From NCBI GenBank assembly GCA_016288175.1, contig JAEEYN010000075.1:1-9426 (forward strand): DNA of 9,426 nucleotides. Direction: 5' to 3'. The number at the start of each line of letters is the position of its first letter. Position 1 is the first letter of the stretch. The position numbers and the translations under genes are program-made. This DNA is from Bacillota bacterium. Lineage in GTDB: Bacteria; Bacillota; Clostridia; Christensenellales; CAG-138. Below the pieces are notes generated by a model. The model was not told the origin of the DNA, searched no databases, and was given only the letters and a program-made list of their open reading frames with translations. Shown piece by piece: positions 4,966 to 9,426 of this stretch.

Positions 4966-5760
4966 ATGCAGAATCGCATCGTTATCATCACCGGCGCATC
5001 GAGCGGGATCGGCCTCGCCGCCTGCAAACTATTTCTCGAAAAGGGCGATAAGGTCTACGGCCTCAGCCGCCGCCCCTGCCCCGAGAAGGGCGTTATCAGC
5101 CTTTCCGCGGATATTACGGACGAAGCGGCTGTCAAAGCCGCGTTCAGCAGAGTGCTCGAAGCGGAAGGCCGCATCGACGTGCTAGTCTGCAACGCAGGCT
5201 TCGGCATCTCCGGCGCGGTGGAATTCACCGAAATGAGCGAGGCGAAGCGCCAGTTCGACGTCAATTTCTTCGGCGCCGCCGCCTGCATGAAGGCCGCGCT
5301 CGGGCCGATGCGCGAACAGCGATCCGGAAAGATCATCGTCACAAGCTCCGTCGCCGGCGCGCTTTCGATCCCCTTCCAGGCCTATTATTCTGCAACGAAG
5401 GCGGCGCTCGATTCGCTCGTTCTCGCCACGGCGAACGAGGTGCGGCCCTTCAATATCAAGGTCTGCGCCGTGCTGCCCGGAGATATCAAAACCGGCTTCA
5501 CCGACGCGCGCGCGAAGGAGCAGAACGGTGAAAACGAATATAAAGCCCTGAAAAGATCCGTGCAGACCATGGAGCACGACGAGCGCAGCGGCATGCCGCC
5601 CGCCGCCATCGCGAAACGGATGTACGCCCTCTCGAAAAAGAAGAGCCCGAAGCCGCTTTCATCGGTCGGGCTTTCGTACAAGACCTTCTGCGTGCTCGGC
5701 AAGGTCCTCCCCTCACGCTTCTCCAACTGGGTCGTCGGGAAGATCTACGCGAAAAGCTGA
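4966..5760 (+). CDS. Classical short-chain dehydrogenase/reductase, candidate keto-amine reductase
   Basis: This 264-residue NAD(P)-dependent oxidoreductase has all classical SDR motifs in order: TGASSGIG (residues 9-16, nucleotide binding), SRR at 34-36 after the second strand (basic residues that favour NADPH), an acidic ADITD at 48-52, NAG (76-78), N100, S128, and the catalytic pair Y141 and K145 in YYSATK. PGDIKT near residue 170 is the usual post-catalytic PG motif. AGAAGG lies 9 nt before the ATG. It follows the alpha-oxoamine synthase by 47 nt with a terminator between, and precedes the metalloprotease lipoprotein by 31 nt. The context suggests reduction of the synthase's 2-amino ketone to an amino alcohol, by analogy with 3-ketodihydrosphingosine reductase. 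The SDR family is too broad to fix the substrate from sequence. It is shorter than, and unlike, the extended SDR threonine dehydrogenases that partner KBL. Confidence 0.9.
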   Translation: MQNRIVIITGASSGIGLAACKLFLEKGDKVYGLSRRPCPEKGVISLSADITDEAAVKAAFSRVLEAEGRIDVLVCNAGFGISGAVEFTEMSEAKRQFDVNFFGAAACMKAALGPMREQRSGKIIVTSSVAGALSIPFQAYYSATKAALDSLVLATANEVRPFNIKVCAVLPGDIKTGFTDARAKEQNGENEYKALKRSVQTMEHDERSGMPPAAIAKRMYALSKKKSPKPLSSVGLSYKTFCVLGKVLPSRFSNWVVGKIYAKS

Positions 5761-5791
5761 AGCGTTTATAGAATAACGGAACCTTAGTGAT

Positions 5792-7189
5792 ATGAAAAAA
5801 GCCGCAGCGATACTGATAATACTAATGTTCCTGCTGGCTGCCGGCTGCTCGAAGCCCTCGGTCGGCGGGAACGCAAATACCGAAGCCCCCGCGTGGACGA
5901 CCCCCGCGGCATCGACGCCCGCTGCGGAGCTTACGAGCGAGCCGACCGACCCGCCCACGGAAGAGCCTTCGCCCGAGCCCGGACCCACGCTTGAGCCGAC
6001 CGCGCGCGAGGCGCTCGCGGCAGCGGAAGAGCACGGGCTTTCGGAGGATGATCTGCGCAGGGAATATGAGCTGTTCCTCCGCTTTTCCGAAACGGTCGAA
6101 GGCAATCCCGGGCTCGGAGATTACCTCGGGCTCGTCTATCGGATCTTTCCCGTGATCGCGGATCATACGGAGTATCTTGATGCGGAGTATTTCTTTGAAA
6201 AACTCGCTTCGCTGAGCTTTTCGGAAAGCGAGCTCGAAGCGGGCTTCTGGGGAATGTACCAACGCGATCCGAACGCGATCCTTATCCGAAGCAACATTGA
6301 GGACGACGATCGTTGGGAGCTCCCGGCCGTCGTTTTCCACGAGCTCATGCATTTTGTCGACAGCTCCCTGAGCGGCGGTGAAAGCGCGCTGTATCTTTTG
6401 GACGGTGCGCGCCTGAGGGGCGATGAATTCCTCGCTTTGCCGTTCGAAGATCAGCTTCGGGCGCTGATCCTTTATGATACCGACGCCGTCAAAGAGGGCG
6501 GCGCGGAGCTTTATACCGCCAAATACTTCGCCGGAGGGGTGCGTTCGTATTTCAGCGCCTGCAGCGTGCTGACCGGCATCGAATACATATACGGCACGGA
6601 GAAGCTCGACGAGCTGTTTTTCGGCAGGGATTCCGGCGCGGTACTTGCGGAGCTGCTTGTTGACGCCGGCTATTCCGAGGATCGGTACTACAGCGCCGCC
6701 GCTTCGCTCGATTGGATCACGACCCCGCGTTCGAGCTTCAAGCCCGATAATTTCATTGCGCCTGAGGACATACTGATCGATCTTTACGAGCACGAGCTCG
6801 GCAGCGGCTGGAAGCAGGACGAGCCCTTCATCTATATTCTGAAATCGCTGAGCGACGTCGCCTGGCCGGATTACGAGCGCAGCGCGCACGCCGACTTTCT
6901 GCAGGATATCGAGTTCAACACGCGGGAGCAGTACGTGGACTTCCTTTCGGAGCTGTATGCCGGCCTCTCCTTCCGGCCGGAACCGATGTTCGATCCGCCT
7001 TTCCCGGTGATCATGAACGGGCGGTTCACGGTCTGCGCCTTTGCGGATTGGACCGATCCGGACACCGATCGTCCGGTCCGCGGAACGGTAGCTGCGGAAT
7101 ATGATTTCGAAAGCGGGAGGACGGCCGCATACGTGCTCACCGATATGGACGCGATCTATAACGCATATCCGGTATTACACGGGCAATGA
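5792..7189 (+). CDS. Lipoprotein with HExxH zinc-metalloprotease motif
   Basis: This 465-residue protein is probably anchored to the outside of the membrane. The first 19 residues form a lipoprotein signal ending LLAAGC (Cys19), followed by a Pro/Thr/Glu-rich linker to about residue 70. The globular part carries HELMH at 183-187 (two zinc ligands and the catalytic Glu) and, 48 residues later, KEGGAEL with E235 and E239, either of which may be the third ligand. This pattern fits gluzincin-type metallopeptidases. I do not recognise a named family. A C-terminal segment (about 400-465) after a PEPMFDPPFPV stretch looks beta-rich. The start lacks a strong Shine-Dalgarno (only CGGAA about 10 nt upstream), and the 31-nt gap to the SDR suggests co-transcription. 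Substrate and any link to the upstream enzymes are unknown; catalytic activity is inferred from the motif only. Confidence 0.8.
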   Translation: MKKAAAILIILMFLLAAGCSKPSVGGNANTEAPAWTTPAASTPAAELTSEPTDPPTEEPSPEPGPTLEPTAREALAAAEEHGLSEDDLRREYELFLRFSETVEGNPGLGDYLGLVYRIFPVIADHTEYLDAEYFFEKLASLSFSESELEAGFWGMYQRDPNAILIRSNIEDDDRWELPAVVFHELMHFVDSSLSGGESALYLLDGARLRGDEFLALPFEDQLRALILYDTDAVKEGGAELYTAKYFAGGVRSYFSACSVLTGIEYIYGTEKLDELFFGRDSGAVLAELLVDAGYSEDRYYSAAASLDWITTPRSSFKPDNFIAPEDILIDLYEHELGSGWKQDEPFIYILKSLSDVAWPDYERSAHADFLQDIEFNTREQYVDFLSELYAGLSFRPEPMFDPPFPVIMNGRFTVCAFADWTDPDTDRPVRGTVAAEYDFESGRTAAYVLTDMDAIYNAYPVLHGQ

Positions 7190-7280
7190 AGCTGTAAACG
7201 GACCGAGCGGGAATAAACGCTTCCGCACCTCGTGCCCGGCAGCCTTAAGGATCCCGGGCGAAATAAGTCAATAAACGCAA

Positions 7281-7310
7281 AACGGACAGCCCTTCGGCTG
7301 TCCGCTTTTT
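7281..7310. terminator. Bidirectional terminator between convergent genes
   Basis: CGGACAGC (7283-7290) pairs with GCTGTCCG (7297-7304), extendable by one C-G pair to a CTTC loop. CTTTTT follows on the plus strand; on the minus strand the hairpin is followed by TTTTGCGTTT. It can serve both the metalloprotease gene (plus) and the lipoprotein gene ending at 7323 (minus). The rest of 7190-7280 shows only a weak GCCCGG/CCGGGC inverted repeat (7234-7259). Confidence 0.88.
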
Positions 7311-7322
7311 ATATGTTGTTCT

Positions 7323-7952
7323 TTATCCGACCGCGATCAGCGCTTCGAGCTGCAGCGCCGTTTTATCGACAAGCCCGCCTTCCGGGAACAGGTGCAGCGT
7401 GAGGCTGCCGACGAGCTCCCCGTTGCAGGAGATCAGCATATCGTAGATCCCGGGGGCCGCGGTATCCGGATCGAAGCAGAATTCGCCGCTCAGCGAATAC
7501 GGGTCGCCCGCGTTCGGCAGCGCATACTTTTCGCCGTAAACGGCAAGCACAGGATCTCCCTCGCCGCCGTCCGCGCGATGGGGCGCAACAACGACGGAAA
7601 CCTCGCCTTCTTCGCCGGTGAATTCATAATCAAGCGTGAACTCGATCCATTCGTTGAGCTCGAACAGCACGCGGATATTTTCGGTATCGCAGGGTTTTTC
7701 GTTCTTCACAAGCTCCGGGGGATCCTCCTCCCAGCCGGCCTGATTGCCGGTCATGCTGACGCCGTGAAGTATGAATCCGCCGCTATTGAGGCTCCCCGTC
7801 AGTTTCCCGACGGAGCCGCCGAAAACGCTCCCCGTGCCGGTTTCTTCGGACTGCCGGCCGGGCTGCGCCGCGCTGTTTGCGTCCGCGGTTTTGCAGGCCG
7901 TGAGCGCGAAAAGAAGGATCGCCGCAAGGCAAACCGAAAGCATTCTTTTCAT
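7323..7952 (-). CDS. Unrecognised lipoprotein, 209 aa
   Basis: The N-terminus is a good lipoprotein signal: MKRM, hydrophobic core, then LTAC with Cys20. After a Ser/Gly/Glu-rich spacer (about 21-50), residues 55-209 look like a small beta-sandwich domain: alternating hydrophobic strands such as EWIEFTLDYEF, EVSVVVAP and LVGSLTLHLF, with a YDMLISCNGE segment resembling Ig-like folds. Three further cysteines occur in the mature part (in KPCDTE, EFCFD and ISCNG). AGGAG 8 nt upstream supports the start. It lies 45 nt downstream of the adenylosuccinate lyase gene with a hairpin between, so it may be partly co-transcribed. I do not recognise a family and assign no function. Surface display and a binding role are plausible but not shown. 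Confidence 0.75.
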   Translation of the reverse strand: MKRMLSVCLAAILLFALTACKTADANSAAQPGRQSEETGTGSVFGGSVGKLTGSLNSGGFILHGVSMTGNQAGWEEDPPELVKNEKPCDTENIRVLFELNEWIEFTLDYEFTGEEGEVSVVVAPHRADGGEGDPVLAVYGEKYALPNAGDPYSLSGEFCFDPDTAAPGIYDMLISCNGELVGSLTLHLFPEGGLVDKTALQLEALIAVG

Positions 7953-7965
7953 ATCCGATACTCCT

Positions 7966-7992
7966 TTAAGAAAGCCGGGCTTTTTGCCCGGC
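7966..7992 (-). terminator. Hairpin terminator after purB
   Basis: On the minus strand GCCGGGC (7992-7986), loop AAAAA, GCCCGGC (7980-7974), then TTTCTT. The 7-bp stem is perfect. The T-rich tail runs directly into the AGGAG Shine-Dalgarno of the downstream lipoprotein gene, so it probably reduces rather than abolishes read-through into that gene. Confidence 0.75.
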
Positions 7993-7997
7993 CGTTT

Positions 7998-9410
7998 TCA
8001 AACGTTGATGCTGACTTCCTCGGAATTCGTTTCGCCGACATCTACGGCGGCGACGAACTCCTCGACCTGGTGTGCGCTGCGGCCTGTGAACGCCTTCGGG
8101 TCGAGCACGGCGGTTATCTCCTCCCGGTCGAGCGGGAAAGCCGGATCGTTCGCGAGCCTGTCAAGCAGGTCGCAGCTCTCGCCCTCCTTCATCCTGGCCG
8201 TCGCTTCCATTGAATTTCGGCGAATGACCTCGTGCAGCTCCTGCCTGTCCCCGCCCTTCTTGACGGCGCTCATCAGCAGATTTTCCGTTGCGATAAAGGG
8301 CAGGTATTCGAGCACGGCCTTTTCGATGACCTTCGGGTTGACGTGGATGCCGGCGGTGACGTTGCGCATCAGCCGCAGCACCGCGTCGCAGGCAAGGAAG
8401 CCTTCCGGCAGGGAGATGCGGCGATTCGCGGAATCGTCGAGCGTTCTTTCGAACCACTGTGTGGAAGCCGTCATGGGCGCGTTCATCGCGTCCGCCATGA
8501 TGTAGCGGGAGAGCGAGCAAATCCTCTCGCAGCGCATCGGGTTGCGCTTATACGCCATCGCGCTCGAGCCGACCTGATTCTTTTCGAACGGCTCCTCGAC
8601 CTGGCGGAGATGCTGCAGCAGGCGCATATCGTTCGCGAAGCGGTAAGCGCTCTGCGCGATCGCGGAAAGAACGTTCAAAATCCTGCTGTCGTATTTTCTC
8701 GGATAAGTCTGCCCCGCGACGGGGAAAACTGTATCGAAGCCGCATTCCTCCGCGATGAGTTCGGTAAGCTTCTTGACCTTCTCTTCATCGCCGTCGAGCA
8801 GCGAAAGGAAGCTCGCGTCGGTGCCGGTCGTGCCGCGGCAGCCGTGGAAGCGGAGATGGTCGATGACGAAATCCAGCTCCTCGAGGTCGAGAAGGAAATC
8901 CTGCGCCCAGAGCGTCGCCCTTTTGCCGACGGTCACGAGCTGTGCGGGCTGGAAATGCGTATAGCCGAGGGTCGGCATATCGCGGTATTCCATCGCGAAA
9001 TCGCAGAGCGCCTTGATGACGGCGGCGAGCTCCCCGCGGATATAGCGGAGGGCGTCCCGATAGAGCATCAGGTCCGCGTTATCGGTAACATAACAGCTCG
9101 TCGCGCCGAGGTGGATGATGCCTGCGGCGTTCGGGCAGCTTTCGCCGTAGACGTGGATATGCGCCATAACGTCATGTCGGAGGAGCTTTTCCTTCACGGC
9201 GACGGCGTCATAGTCGATCTCGTCGTTCATATGCGCCTCGAGCTCCGCGACCTGCTCCGCCGAAACGGGAAGGCCGAGCTTATGCTCCGCGCGGGCGAGG
9301 GCGACCCAGAGCTTCCGCCAGGTGCGGTAGCGCATATCCGGCGAAAACAGGTGCTTCATATAGTCCGAAGCGTATCTGGAACAAAGCGGGCTTTCGTAAG
9401 TGGGTTTCAT
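7998..9410 (-). CDS. purB: Adenylosuccinate lyase, long human-like form
   Basis: The enzyme splits SAICAR to AICAR + fumarate and adenylosuccinate to AMP + fumarate, two cytoplasmic steps of purine synthesis. Its 470 residues are all alpha-type fumarase/aspartase superfamily sequence: HDVMAH (79-84), HLGATSCYVTDN (100-111), THFQPAQ with H152 (expected general acid), and the superfamily signature GSSAMAYKRNPM at 281-292 with S282 (expected general base). WFERTLDDSANRR in the C-terminal third is also characteristic. Length and these motifs match the animal enzyme (about 484 aa) better than the about 430-residue Bacillus subtilis form. AAAGGT (minus strand of 9417-9422) lies about 6 nt from the ATG. 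Any promoter is outside the window. No other purine gene is adjacent here. Confidence 0.96.
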   Translation of the reverse strand: MKPTYESPLCSRYASDYMKHLFSPDMRYRTWRKLWVALARAEHKLGLPVSAEQVAELEAHMNDEIDYDAVAVKEKLLRHDVMAHIHVYGESCPNAAGIIHLGATSCYVTDNADLMLYRDALRYIRGELAAVIKALCDFAMEYRDMPTLGYTHFQPAQLVTVGKRATLWAQDFLLDLEELDFVIDHLRFHGCRGTTGTDASFLSLLDGDEEKVKKLTELIAEECGFDTVFPVAGQTYPRKYDSRILNVLSAIAQSAYRFANDMRLLQHLRQVEEPFEKNQVGSSAMAYKRNPMRCERICSLSRYIMADAMNAPMTASTQWFERTLDDSANRRISLPEGFLACDAVLRLMRNVTAGIHVNPKVIEKAVLEYLPFIATENLLMSAVKKGGDRQELHEVIRRNSMEATARMKEGESCDLLDRLANDPAFPLDREEITAVLDPKAFTGRSAHQVEEFVAAVDVGETNSEEVSINV

Positions 9411-9426
9411 GGTTTTACCTTTGTCA

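Noticed and set aside
2077..6889. Long antisense or alternative-frame ORFs (for example minus 2077-2892, minus 3755-4675, minus 5822-6889)
   Set aside because: They lie opposite well-supported genes, lack Shine-Dalgarno sites and recognisable domains, and have the Arg/Ala-rich or Asp/Val-rich composition expected from GC-biased codon positions of the real gene.
7392..8505. Plus-strand ORFs of 273 and 244 codons spanning the lipoprotein and purB
   Set aside because: They cross the purB terminator and gene boundary, have no domain signal and run antisense to supported genes.

Overview
The window looks like a chromosomal segment from an anaerobic, gut- or rumen-type member of the Clostridia (Oscillospiraceae/Ruminococcaceae-like). 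The reasons are: fairly GC-rich coding sequence with purine-rich Shine-Dalgarno sites, a phosphotransbutyrylase/butyrate kinase pair for butyrate formation, an exported leucine-rich-repeat protein ending in a type I dockerin, several lipoproteins with Gram-positive-style signal peptides, and T-tailed intrinsic terminators. This is inferred from gene content; no taxonomic marker such as rRNA is present.

Layout. Positions 1-1881 (minus strand) hold ptb followed by a butyrate kinase gene cut off by the window edge. They are driven by a good sigma-A-type promoter at 1969-1997 whose leader contains a hairpin. Diverging from it, 2167-3315 (plus) encodes a secreted protein with about seven 21-residue leucine-rich repeats, an InlB-B-like repeat and a C-terminal dockerin, closed by a strong terminator. 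Positions 3408-3635 look like a very small transcription unit: promoter, Shine-Dalgarno, a 37-codon ORF that is almost only a lipoprotein signal peptide, a very stable hairpin and a T-run. It may be the remains of a deleted lipoprotein gene.

Positions 3749-7189 (plus) are the most interesting block. A PLP-dependent alpha-oxoamine synthase resembling Bacteroides-type serine palmitoyltransferases is followed, across an intrinsic terminator, by a classical short-chain dehydrogenase/reductase, and then by a lipoprotein with a zinc-metalloprotease HExxH motif. An alpha-oxoamine synthase makes a 2-amino ketone and an SDR is the natural enzyme to reduce it, so the pair may form a sphinganine-like long-chain base or a related amino alcohol. 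That is a hypothesis; glycine C-acetyltransferase or another acyl-CoA:amino-acid condensing activity is not excluded.

Positions 7323-9410 (minus) carry an adenylosuccinate lyase of the long, human-like form and, downstream of it, an unrecognised lipoprotein. The latter converges on the metalloprotease gene across a shared bidirectional terminator at 7281-7310.

A recurring feature is that each of the three clearly same-strand gene pairs (ptb-buk, synthase-SDR, purB-lipoprotein) has a perfect hairpin in its short intergenic gap, two of them with a T-run. Downstream gene output may therefore be attenuated. I saw no tRNA, rRNA, CRISPR array, insertion sequence or phage gene.
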